DNA of 56,057 nucleotides. It comes from an uncultured Eubacteriales bacterium. Its GTDB lineage: Bacteria > Bacillota > Clostridia > Christensenellales > Aristaeellaceae. Positions 1 to 7,920 of the stretch are shown here, piece after piece. How positions within the stretch are numbered: the stretch's first letter is position 1; the number at the start of each line of letters is the position of its first letter. Under the pieces are notes generated by a model. That model was not told the origin of the DNA. It made no database searches and saw nothing but the letters and a program-made list of their open reading frames with translations. The stretch spans positions 1 through 56,057 of the forward strand of contig URUF01000011.1 in assembly GCA_900550955.1 (NCBI GenBank), given 5' to 3'. The position numbers and the translations under genes were made by a program.

Positions 1-360
1 CCCGGCTTTGCCGGAGGCTGTTCCCCTGGGCTCCGGACTGCGCCCCCTTTTGGGGGCGCAGGGCGCTGCGTGCCTGCTTGGCGCGGGGTGAGGGCAGCAA
101 AGCATGTACGCCAGGCGGCAATAGGGCCGCCCCAGGGGCAGTTCCCCTGGGCTCCGGACTGCACCCCCTTTTGGGGGGCGCAGGGCGCTATGCGCCTGTT
201 TGGTGCGGGATGGGTGCGGGAATGTATGTACGCCAGGCGGCAATAGGGCCGCCTGGCTTTTTGCCGCCGGGCCGCATACGGGCGGCCCGGCTTTGCCGGG
301 GGCTGTGCCCCTGGGCCCCGGACTGCGCCCCCTTTTGGGGGGTGCAGGGCGCTACGCGCC
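1..360. repeat. Three diverged copies of a GC-rich intergenic repeat with palindromes
   Basis: Three related blocks share the phrases CTCCGGACTGC, a C5-6 TTTT G5-6 palindrome, CAGGGCGCT and GCCTGCTTGGCGCGGG. The recurring CTCCGGACT phrase starts near 32, 152 and 316, so copies are spaced about 121 and 164 bases. The palindrome at 39-60 is perfect over 22 bases; those at about 160-182 and 324-346 carry mismatches. Between copies lie repeated TACGCCAGGCGGCAATAGGG segments (about 110-129 and 230-248). Open frames across the block are overlapping and without ribosome binding sites, so I see no gene. It resembles a REP/BIME-type repeat at a contig edge. Confidence 0.7.
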
Positions 361-588
361 TGCTTGGCGCGGGGTGGGTGCGGAAATCCGCGAACCTTTT
401 CTATGTTGTCCTTAGCGTGCGTGAATGGTATAATGGGATTGATCGTTTCGACCGTTTCGCTGATACGCATGAAAAAGCCTGCGCCATGCCCATGCACAGG
501 TTTCCGCTTCCCAGGCCGGGTATTTCAGCCGCCTATCCGCGGGAACCAGCGTATGCAAAGCGCAGCGCCAAGCAAAGGAGGCCGTGTC

Positions 589-2319
589 ATGCTCACCACG
601 CCTTGGGGCGAAGCTCTGGACGAAGCCCATATCCTGCCGGAATATCCCCGTCCCCAGCTGAGGCGCGACAGTTATCTCAACCTCAATGGCCGTTGGGAAT
701 ACGCCGTCACGGAGGATGACGCGCCGCCCCAAACCTACGATGGTTCCATCCTGGTGCCCTTCTCGCCGGAAAGCGCGCTCAGCGGCGTGGGCCGCGCGCT
801 CAAGCCCGGGCAAACGCTATGGTACCGCCGCGAGCTAACCCTGCCCGACGGCTTTCTGCCCCAGGGCTGGCGGCTCCTTCTGCACTTTGGCGCCGTGGAT
901 CAGGAGGCCACCGTGCTGTTCAATGGCATGGAGGCGGGCCGCCATATGGGCGGCTACAACGCCTTTGCCGTGGAGCTCACCGCCCTGTTGCAGGAAACCA
1001 ACACGCTGGTTGTGCGCGTACACGACGATACGGACGCCTCCTTCCACAGCCGCGGCAAGCAGAGCAGCCGCCGGGGCGGCATCTGGTACACTCCGCAAAG
1101 CGGTATCTGGCAAACCGTATGGCTGGAGGCCGTGCCCCCGCGGTATATCCGCAGCCTGCGCATCACGCCCCTGTTTGATGAATCCGCGGTGGAAATAACG
1201 GTGCTGGCCCCCTCCGGCCTGCATTGCGAGGCTCTTGTGGACGGGCGCACTGTGCCTTTTCCCTCCGGCGAGCCCACGCGCATCCCCCTGCCGGATTTTC
1301 GCGCCTGGTCGCCGGAGGATCCTTTCCTTTACGACCTTGCCGTTACCATGGGCGAGGACCGCGTAAAAAGCTACTTCGGCATGCGCAAAACCGAGATACG
1401 CGCAGACCGCGCGGGCGTAAAACGCCTGTTTTTGAATGGCGAACCGTATTTCCACAACGGCCTGCTGGATCAGGGCTATTGGCCGGACGGCCTTTATACC
1501 GCCCCCAGCGACCAGGCCATGATTCACGATATCCAAACGGCCAAGCAGCTGGGCTTCAACATGCTGCGCAAGCACATCAAGGTGGAGCCCATGCGCTGGT
1601 ACTACCACTGCGACCGCCTGGGCATGCTGGTTTGGCAGGATATGCCCAGCGGCGGCGGCCGCTACCGCTTTTCCACCGTCACTTTGCCGCTGGTCACGGG
1701 CCTGCACCGGCGGGACAGCCGTTACCGCAGCTTTGCGCGCGAATCGGCCCAGGGCCGCGTGGAATACATGGAGGAGCTGGCCGAAATGGTGGCCCAGCTC
1801 TACAACGCGCCCTCCGTTGCGCTATGGGTGCCCTTTAACGAGGGCTGGGGGCAGTTTGACAGCGCGCAGGTATGCAAAGCCCTCTCCGGCTGGGATTCCA
1901 CCCGCCCCATCGACCCCGCCAGCGGCTGGCACGATCAGGGCGCGGGCGAGGTGAAAAGCCTGCACGTGTATTTCAAGCCCTACCGCTTCCGCCGCGACAA
2001 GAAGGGCCGCGCGGTCATTTTAAGCGAGTTTGGCGGCTACAACCTGCGCCTGGACGGCCACTGCTTTAGCCAATCCGATTTTGGCTACAAAAAGTTTCAA
2101 ACCGCGGCCGCGCTATGGCAGGCCTATCTGCGCCTGTTTGAGCGCGAGGTGCTGCCCGCCATTCCGCGCGGGCTGTGTGCCGCGGTATACACCCAGCTTA
2201 GCGATGTGGAGGACGAGCTAAACGGTTTAATCACCTATGACCGCCGCGTTGTGAAGCTGGATGCGGACGCGCTGCGAGCGTTGAACGCACGGGTGTATGA
2301 GGCGTCGCCCAGGCGGTAG
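589..2319 (+). CDS. Glycoside hydrolase family 2, short form (beta-galactosidase/beta-glucuronidase type)
   Basis: 576 residues, started at ATG 589 because AAAGGAGG lies just upstream; the frame is open further upstream but without a start site of that quality. The N-terminal jelly-roll sugar-binding domain (about 20-170, with LNGRWEYAV) is followed by the immunoglobulin-like domain (about 175-270) and a TIM barrel. The acid/base Glu is E418 in PFNEGWGQF and the nucleophile is probably E480 in ILSEFGGYN. There is no signal peptide, so it probably acts on sugars already imported. At 576 residues it lacks the extra C-terminal domains of LacZ-type enzymes. Family assignment is firm; substrate (beta-galactoside, glucuronide or mannoside) cannot be told from sequence. 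Confidence 0.9.
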   Translation: MLTTPWGEALDEAHILPEYPRPQLRRDSYLNLNGRWEYAVTEDDAPPQTYDGSILVPFSPESALSGVGRALKPGQTLWYRRELTLPDGFLPQGWRLLLHFGAVDQEATVLFNGMEAGRHMGGYNAFAVELTALLQETNTLVVRVHDDTDASFHSRGKQSSRRGGIWYTPQSGIWQTVWLEAVPPRYIRSLRITPLFDESAVEITVLAPSGLHCEALVDGRTVPFPSGEPTRIPLPDFRAWSPEDPFLYDLAVTMGEDRVKSYFGMRKTEIRADRAGVKRLFLNGEPYFHNGLLDQGYWPDGLYTAPSDQAMIHDIQTAKQLGFNMLRKHIKVEPMRWYYHCDRLGMLVWQDMPSGGGRYRFSTVTLPLVTGLHRRDSRYRSFARESAQGRVEYMEELAEMVAQLYNAPSVALWVPFNEGWGQFDSAQVCKALSGWDSTRPIDPASGWHDQGAGEVKSLHVYFKPYRFRRDKKGRAVILSEFGGYNLRLDGHCFSQSDFGYKKFQTAAALWQAYLRLFEREVLPAIPRGLCAAVYTQLSDVEDELNGLITYDRRVVKLDADALRALNARVYEASPRR

Positions 2320-2573
2320 GGCGCGGCGTTTCTTCTTCGATATCCAGAGGCGATTCACCAAAGCCATGGAAAGCGCGCCCCAAACGGCGGAAGCTTTGCG
2401 GTATAGATAATAATGAAATAAGCGGCGGCGCGTCGGGCCCTTCCGCATGGAAACCCGGCGCGCCGCCAGGCAAGCCGGAGGGCCCTCCGCCCTCCGGCGG
2501 CCTTATGCGCAGCCCCAACCGCCCGCGCCCAACCCCTGCGCGCCATAGGCGCGCAGTCCGGGGGTCCAGGGGG
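2320..2573. other. Intergenic region with GC-rich inverted repeats
   Basis: No supported gene. The right part (about 2465-2600) carries nested inverted repeats of the same flavour as those at the start of the window: GGAGGGCCCTCCGCCCTCC, GCGCGCCATAGGCGCGC and CAGGGGGTCACCCCCTGG. The last one directly abuts the broken MerR frame. Confidence 0.5.
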
Positions 2574-2675
2574 TCACCCCCTGGCGGCGGGCCTGAGCAG
2601 GCCCACCGCATCGTAATAGCGCAGCGCGCGAACGCTCACGCCCGTGAGCGCGCTTACCTCGCGAACCGTTTTCAT
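2574..2675 (-). pseudogene. Truncated MerR-family regulator (N-terminal helix-turn-helix only)
   Basis: Reading from ATG 2675 on the minus strand, behind a good GGAAAGGAGGGC ribosome binding site, the 33-residue peptide begins MKTVREVSALTGVSVRALRYYD, which I recognise as the start of a MerR winged helix (helix-turn-helix plus the RYYD motif). It stops after VGLLRPAARG, exactly where a palindromic intergenic repeat starts, so the rest of the DNA-binding domain and the effector domain are lost. It is probably a decayed TipA/SoxR-like regulator gene; expression of a 33-residue fragment is unlikely to be functional. Confidence 0.6.
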
Positions 2676-2724
2676 CGCTTGCCCTCCTTTCCATTCCAGC
2701 ATAAGGCATAACGCTGCGTAAGGG

Positions 2725-4977
2725 TCAAGCGTTTTTGAAAAGAATTTTTGCCCCGTCAAGATGCGCGGGCGGCTCGCCTAAGCACAAAAAGGCCAGCCGG
2801 TGCAGGGGGCGGGTGCATAGCACATAAAACAGCTTGGCGTAAAACCGCTCGTCGGGATAGGTTTGGGCCTGCGCATCGGCAATCAGCACGCAGTCAAACT
2901 CCAGGCCCTTCACCACGCCCGCGTCCATCACCTGGACGCCGCCGTCAAACCGCCCGTCGCCGGGGGTTACCAGCCGCGCCTCTGGCAGCGTTTCCAGCAG
3001 GGCCGCATGCAGCTTTTTGGCCGCGCGCTCCGTTTTCGCCACCACGGCGATGCTGCGGTAGCCCTCCCGTGTCCATTCCTCCACCTGCGCCGCGATGGCC
3101 TCAAGCCTGCCCTGCTCGCCCTTAACCCGCGTAAGCACGGGCCTTTCGCCATGCCGCAGCACCGGCCTGGCCTCGCCCGCTCCCCTTACGGGATGGCGGC
3201 GCATCACGGCGAGCGCCGTTTCCATTACCTCCACGGTGCTTCGGTAGCTCACGCCCAAATGGGCAATCTGCAACGGGCATGCAAACACCTCCGTGGAAAG
3301 CTCCTCCCAGCTGCGCAGGCCCGCGCCGCCATACACGCCCTGGCACAAATCGCCCACCAGCGTAAACGCGTCGTGCCCAAAGATCTGCCGCAGCGCCTTC
3401 ACCTGCAAGGGGGACGCGTCCTGCGCCTCGTCGATTACGATATGGCGCACGTCCATGCGCGCAAGCCCGTACAGGCCCTTTGCCAGCAGCAGCAGTGCGG
3501 GCAAATCCTCCTGCGCGGCGCGCCCGCGGGAGGTAAGCGGCTGCGTGGCCGCCCATACGGGGCGGTTTGCCTCGTCCCGGCAGGCCATATCCTGCCAGAA
3601 GGCCTCATACACCTTGATAAGCTCCATGTCCGCCCACTGTTCGTCATACGCCTGCCAGAAGCGCTTGGGCAGCGCGCGAAGCTCCGCCAGGCGTTCGTCG
3701 CGCGCATCCAGCAGCTTCCGGGCGCTCTCGCGCCGCTGCGGGCCGTCCGGCAGGGCGCTAATAAGCGCGTCCAGCTTGTCCCGCGCCATGGCTTCCAGCC
3801 GTTCCTCCGCCCCGTCCAGCGCCTTTTTCAGCCGCGCGCCAACCACCTTGCGCACTTCCTCCGCCCGCGCCTGCAAGGGGAAGTGCCGGAAATCCGTCAG
3901 GAAATACCGCCGGATTTCCGCTGCGGAAATCAACGCCTGCTTCCCCAAGCAGATATCCCGCGCAGGCATGCAGGTTTGCTCCCATTGCTTCAAAAACCGC
4001 TCAAGCTCGTTATACAGCCCCAGGGCTCCCTTGCGCCTGAGCACGGCGTCCCGCGCGTCGCGCTGCGCCTTGGTCATGGTAAGGCGTCCGCCCAGCCCCT
4101 CGCTTGCCTGCATGCGGGGCATGCGCTTACCCATCAGCTGGCCGCATAGTTGTGCAAAGGTCATCTGCCGTACCTCGTCCACGCCCAAATCCGGCAGCAC
4201 GCCGCCAATATAGCTCAAAAACAGCGGGTTGGGCGCAAGGATCAGCATCTGCCTGGGCTCCATCGTTTTTTGTAGGCGGTACAGCACCCAGGCAGCCCTG
4301 TGCAGCGCGATGGTGGTTTTGCCGCTGCCCGCCGCGCCCTGCACGCACAGCGGCCGCGTGGGCTCATAGCGGATTACCATGTTCTGCTCGGCCTGGATGG
4401 TGGCAACCACCTCGCGCAGGCGCGCCGTAGCCGGTTGGCTGAGCGCCTCCGTCAAAAACTTTTCCTGCCCTATCACGCCGGTATCCTGCATGCCCTCCAG
4501 CCTGCCGTCCGCAATGCTGAACATGCGCTTTAGGGTGATCTCCCCGGTCATCACGCCGTCCGGCGCGGCGTAATCCACCCGTCCCACCTGGCCGGAATAA
4601 TACAGGTTGGCCGTGGGGCTGCGCCAGTCCACCACGCACATGCGGCATTCCGGCGTTTTCATCATACCCCAGCGGCCTATGTACAGCGGGCCGCCAGGCA
4701 TGCAAAGCCGGTTTTGCGGCGTGTCCGGCGTAAAATCCACCCTGGCAAAGTAGGGCGATTTGCCGCTTAGGCGCAGCTGGTTAAGCTCGCGCAGCTTTGC
4801 GCGCATCACCTGCTGGGCCACCTCCGCATCGCTGCTGCCGTCGTCGTTTACCATGAGGTAGCGGTCGCCGCCGTCCTCCATGCCCAGGGCGTGCTCTACC
4901 TTGAGGCGCTCCTGCGTTACAATTTCCAGGGTTTGGGTAAGATGGGCCTGTTCCTGGTCCCATTGGGCCTGATCCAT
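2725..4977 (-). CDS. helD: UvrD/Rep superfamily helicase, HelD-like (RNA polymerase recycling factor family)
   Basis: 750 residues from ATG 4977, chosen because GGAGGTGAA precedes it. Residues 1-90 form a charged helical arm (DQEQAHLTQTLEIVTQERL), typical of the HelD N-terminal coiled coil that inserts into RNA polymerase. A Walker A QGAAGSGKTTIALHR lies near residue 240, the Walker B DEAQDASPLQ near 535, and the C-terminal superfamily I motifs include GLEFDCVLIADAQ and FYVLCTRPLHRL. Between them is a long helical insertion. HelD proteins bind stalled RNA polymerase and release it from DNA using ATP. Assignment rests on length, coiled-coil arm and motifs; a generic DNA helicase IV annotation is the alternative. 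Transcribed alone, opposite to the glycosidase. Confidence 0.8.
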   Translation of the reverse strand: MDQAQWDQEQAHLTQTLEIVTQERLKVEHALGMEDGGDRYLMVNDDGSSDAEVAQQVMRAKLRELNQLRLSGKSPYFARVDFTPDTPQNRLCMPGGPLYIGRWGMMKTPECRMCVVDWRSPTANLYYSGQVGRVDYAAPDGVMTGEITLKRMFSIADGRLEGMQDTGVIGQEKFLTEALSQPATARLREVVATIQAEQNMVIRYEPTRPLCVQGAAGSGKTTIALHRAAWVLYRLQKTMEPRQMLILAPNPLFLSYIGGVLPDLGVDEVRQMTFAQLCGQLMGKRMPRMQASEGLGGRLTMTKAQRDARDAVLRRKGALGLYNELERFLKQWEQTCMPARDICLGKQALISAAEIRRYFLTDFRHFPLQARAEEVRKVVGARLKKALDGAEERLEAMARDKLDALISALPDGPQRRESARKLLDARDERLAELRALPKRFWQAYDEQWADMELIKVYEAFWQDMACRDEANRPVWAATQPLTSRGRAAQEDLPALLLLAKGLYGLARMDVRHIVIDEAQDASPLQVKALRQIFGHDAFTLVGDLCQGVYGGAGLRSWEELSTEVFACPLQIAHLGVSYRSTVEVMETALAVMRRHPVRGAGEARPVLRHGERPVLTRVKGEQGRLEAIAAQVEEWTREGYRSIAVVAKTERAAKKLHAALLETLPEARLVTPGDGRFDGGVQVMDAGVVKGLEFDCVLIADAQAQTYPDERFYAKLFYVLCTRPLHRLAFLCLGEPPAHLDGAKILFKNA

Positions 4978-5075
4978 TTGTGCTTCACCTCCGCTTTTTG
5001 TGGGATGCAGCGCCCCGGTTTCGTTTGCGGTTCGCGGCGCATGGGCGCGGCGGGGCAAAGCGGAAAAAAGGGATG

Positions 5076-5139
5076 CAAAAAGCCACCGCTGTTTTGCAAG
5101 CGGGCCAAAGGCCTGCCGTGAAGCAAAACATGCGGTGGC
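5076..5139 (-). terminator. Long-stem terminator downstream of the MATE gene
   Basis: On the minus strand GCCACCGC-AT-GTTTTGC pairs with GCAAAAC-A-GCGGTGGC, a stem of about 15 pairs with a small bulge, followed by TTTTTGC. It sits between the MATE stop (5282) and the HelD start (4977), both on the minus strand, so it should end MATE transcription. The rest of 4978-5281 shows no gene. Confidence 0.7.
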
Positions 5140-5281
5140 GCAGAGGTTTTGGCCGGAAGGGCGCGCGCTCCTGCCGGCATATCACAATCATACCGCCGCC
5201 CGGCGCCTTTGCGCGGCGCGGGCAGGGAGTATTCTTTTTCGACCTGGGACGGGGCGTTTCCTGCCGGGATATCCAAAAAAT

Positions 5282-6640
5282 TTATGCCTGCGCGGCCTTT
5301 TTTTCCAAATAGTGCGGCCAATCCGCCCTGAGATAGTAAAACAGGAACGCAATGGAGCTCAAGGACCACGTGATCGGATAGGCCCAGAAGATCATCTGGA
5401 TGTTGCCCGAGCCGCGCGCGATCAGCATAATATAGCTCACGCGGATGACGCACCAGCACACCAGCATCACAAGCATAGGCACAATCGCCCTGCCCGCCCC
5501 GCGCATAATGCCCGCGACGGAGTGGGAAAACGCCAGCAAAAAGTAAAACAGCGTAACCGTGCGCGCCTGCAAAACGCCGTAGGCCACCACCTGCGGGTCG
5601 CTATTAAACATGGCGATCAGGCGGGGCGCAAGCAGGTTGATTCCAACGCCCACCAGTTCCGCCAGCGCAATGCAGGTTACAATGCCAAAGCGCGCGCCGC
5701 GCCGCGCCCGGCCATATTCCTTCGCGCCCAGGTTTTGGCCTATGAAGGTGGCCAGCGCCAGCGCGAAGGAGTTGATAGGCAAAAAGCCGAAGCCCTCAAT
5801 TTTGGAATACGCGCCGCAGCCCGCCACGGCCATGGCCCCGTACAGGTTGATGCTGGACTGCACCACCACGTTGGCAATGGCGATGATGGAGTTTTGCACC
5901 CCCGAGGGGATGCCCAGCGTAAGCACCCGCTTGAGCATGGGCCAGTTAAAGCGCACCTTCCTGGGCCACACGCGGTATACGCCTGTGGCGTGGCACAGGC
6001 GGTAAAAGCCCAGCGAAGCGCTCGCCGCCTGCGAAAGCACGGTAGCCAGCGCCGCGCCCTCAACGCCCATGCCCAAAACCGCCACAAACAGCAGGTCCAG
6101 CGCCACGTTGGTTGCCGAGGAAATGATCAAATAATACAGCGGATGGCGGCTGTCCCCCACGGCCTGAAAAATGCCCGCCGCCGTATTGTACAAAACCACA
6201 AACACCACGCCGGAAAAATAGATGCGGAAATACGCGATAGAATTGGGCAGCACGCTTTCGGGCGTGCCCATCCATATTAGCAAATGCGGGGTTAGCAGCG
6301 TGCCTACCACGGTAATGACCATGCCGGCCGTAAGGCCAAAGGCCACGGTGGTGTGCACGGCCACACGCACGTTCTGCTCGTCCCGCGCGCCAAAGTAGCG
6401 GGAAATGACCACGCTGGCCCCGGTAAAGATGCCGCTGAACAGGCCCACGAGCAAAAAAATGAGGCTGCCGGACGAGCCGACCGCCGCCAATGCGTCGCTG
6501 CCCAAAAAGTTGCCCACCACCAGCGAGTCCACCACGTTGTATAGCTGCTGGAACAGGTTCCCCCAAAATACGGGTACCGCAAAGCGTACAATATGCCGCC
6601 AAACCGGCCCTTCGGTCATCAATGTCGCCTTTTCTCCCAT
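5282..6640 (-). CDS. MATE family multidrug/cation antiporter
   Basis: 452 residues from ATG 6640 with GGAGAGG upstream. Twelve hydrophobic helices are visible. MATE signatures include the start VWRHIVRFAVPVFWGNLFQQL, YNVVDSLVVGNFLG in helix 2 and the duplicated half starting near LKRVLTLGIPSGVQNS. The protein exports drugs or metabolites in exchange for sodium or protons at the cytoplasmic membrane. The minus frame stays open far upstream of 6640, but that stretch lies antisense to the divergently transcribed MerR gene and has no transporter similarity, so I excluded it. The MATE gene has its own promoter and terminator. The MerR-family gene next to it in divergent orientation is a plausible regulator. 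Confidence 0.92.
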   Translation of the reverse strand: MGEKATLMTEGPVWRHIVRFAVPVFWGNLFQQLYNVVDSLVVGNFLGSDALAAVGSSGSLIFLLVGLFSGIFTGASVVISRYFGARDEQNVRVAVHTTVAFGLTAGMVITVVGTLLTPHLLIWMGTPESVLPNSIAYFRIYFSGVVFVVLYNTAAGIFQAVGDSRHPLYYLIISSATNVALDLLFVAVLGMGVEGAALATVLSQAASASLGFYRLCHATGVYRVWPRKVRFNWPMLKRVLTLGIPSGVQNSIIAIANVVVQSSINLYGAMAVAGCGAYSKIEGFGFLPINSFALALATFIGQNLGAKEYGRARRGARFGIVTCIALAELVGVGINLLAPRLIAMFNSDPQVVAYGVLQARTVTLFYFLLAFSHSVAGIMRGAGRAIVPMLVMLVCWCVIRVSYIMLIARGSGNIQMIFWAYPITWSLSSIAFLFYYLRADWPHYLEKKAAQA

Positions 6641-6707
6641 GAAAACCTCTCCGTACGTTTCCCGAAAAGTAAGCGGTACCGCGCAAAGCGCGCGCGGCTC
6701 CCGTTTG

Positions 6708-6735
6708 ATTATACTCCTATTCGCGTGGTTTGCAA
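6708..6735 (-). promoter_or_regulatory. Sigma-A promoter for the MATE gene
   Basis: Minus strand TTGCAA (6735-6730), 16-base spacer, TATAAT (6713-6708). The start codon at 6640 follows about 60 bases beyond the expected transcription start. Confidence 0.65.
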
Positions 6736-6766
6736 GGGCGGCGCAGGAGCGCTTTTCCAATTCCCC

Positions 6767-6794
6767 TTGCAAATGCCTTAAAAAACAATTACAA
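6767..6794 (+). promoter_or_regulatory. Possible promoter toward the MerR-family gene
   Basis: Plus strand TTGCAA, 16-base spacer, TACAAT. It would give a leader of about 190 bases before the start at 6992. Together with the MATE promoter it makes the 6641-6991 gap a divergent control region; I see no gene in it. Confidence 0.35.
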
Positions 6795-6991
6795 TATCCA
6801 TAAGGATATAAGCGCGCGGGCTTTCGCCGCGAAGGCGTACGGGCGCAGGGATATCGGGAGCAAGCCGAATACAGCCATTTGGAAACGCCGCGTCTTTGGC
6901 GTGCCAGCCGGCCCGTCAGAAGTGGCGCGCCGCTGAACGCCGTTACAATCAAAAGCCGCTTTCGATATCTGCTTGAATGAGGGGGATGCGT

Positions 6992-7783
6992 ATGAAATAC
7001 GGCATTGGCGACGTGGCCCGCACATTGGGCCTGACCCCTGCCGCGCTGCATTTTTTTGAGCGCGAAGGCGTAATCGGCCCCAAAAAGGGCGGGGCTGCGC
7101 GCCGCACCTATGGCGCGGAGGACATTATCCGCCTGATCAGCTACAAAAAGTACCGCAGCATGGATATGCCGCTGAAGGAGATTGCGCGCCAGTTTTCCCC
7201 GCAGGGCGATACCAGCCTGCGCATTGCAAAAAAGCTGACCGCCCAACGCGAGGCGGCGCTGGAAACCGCCCTGCGCTACGAGCGGCTCGCCCGGGATATC
7301 CAGTGGTTTGAGCAGGCCATCGAACGGGCCTCGGCGCAAATTGGCGTTATCGAGCTTTCCACCCTGCCGGAATGCTTCGCCCTTCTGGTGGGGCGCGACG
7401 GCTTTATCAGCCACGACCGGGCCGAGCAGGAGCGCGTGGCTGCCTGGTTGGAGCATTTGCCCGCCGTGCGTATCAGCGTGTTTGGGCAGGCCGATGGCTC
7501 CGCCTGCTTCGGGTATACGGTTTCAACCGGGCGCGCCCGCCAGCTTGGATTGGATAAAACCCCCGGCGCGGTGCGCATTATGCCGCATATCGCGCTGCGC
7601 GCCTGCCTGCTTTTGCCCTACGCCTATTACGAGCAGCCCGCCATGGCGTTTGAGGCGCTCTGGGCGCGGCTTAAGGAGCAGGGCTACCGCCAGGCGGGCA
7701 TGGGCGTTGGCGTGAACCTGTGCGTGGAGTGCGGCGGCTCCCAGCGCGACACCCTTTGCGAGGTATGGCTTCCCGTTGATTGA
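6992..7783 (+). CDS. MerR-family transcriptional regulator with C-terminal ligand-binding domain
   Basis: 263 residues, started at ATG 6992 because GAGGGGG lies seven bases upstream; ATGs at 6977 and 6986 are too close to or upstream of it. Residues 1-70 are the MerR winged helix (YGIGDVARTLGLTPAALHFFE, then YKKYRSMDMPLKEI). A coiled-coil dimerisation helix follows (about 80-115). The C-terminal part (about 120-263) looks like a GyrI/BmrR-type effector-binding domain, judged from length and position only. The position between a divergent MATE exporter and a co-directional secreted flavin reductase suggests it senses a compound and controls one or both; this is inference. Confidence 0.8.
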   Translation: MKYGIGDVARTLGLTPAALHFFEREGVIGPKKGGAARRTYGAEDIIRLISYKKYRSMDMPLKEIARQFSPQGDTSLRIAKKLTAQREAALETALRYERLARDIQWFEQAIERASAQIGVIELSTLPECFALLVGRDGFISHDRAEQERVAAWLEHLPAVRISVFGQADGSACFGYTVSTGRARQLGLDKTPGAVRIMPHIALRACLLLPYAYYEQPAMAFEALWARLKEQGYRQAGMGVGVNLCVECGGSQRDTLCEVWLPVD

Positions 7784-7863
7784 GGATTTTGGAAAAGTTG
7801 ATAGAATTTTTGGAAAACCCTCTTGCATCCAAAGCCGCTTTCGGTTGTAGAATGAACGCATTG

Positions 7864-7885
7864 GATTGACTAGAATTCGTCAATC
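7864..7885. promoter_or_regulatory. Inverted repeat upstream of the flavin reductase (candidate operator)
   Basis: Perfect seven-base arms GATTGAC (7864-7870) and GTCAATC (7879-7885) separated by eight bases that include TAGAAT. It lies 36 bases before the reductase start and behind the MerR-family gene. It could be an operator or, less likely, a weak hairpin; there is no T tract. Confidence 0.4.
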
Positions 7886-7920
7886 TTACCTACACCATCA
7901 ATAGGCAGGAGGATTCACAC

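Noticed and set aside
78..719. Two open frames in the repeat block at the start
   Set aside because: They run through palindromic repeats, share their repeated sequence and have no ribosome site.
2863..4149. A 428-residue plus-strand frame inside the helicase
   Set aside because: Antisense shadow, rich in His, Arg and Leu, without motifs.
6641..7456. N-terminal extension of the MATE frame
   Set aside because: It overlaps the MerR-family gene on the other strand, passes the promoter and lacks transporter sequence; ATG 6640 with a ribosome site is the real start.
7784..7920. FMN riboswitch ahead of the flavin reductase
   Set aside because: The stretch is short and lacks the conserved RFN element; only a direct repeat TTTTGGAAAA and the inverted repeat are visible.
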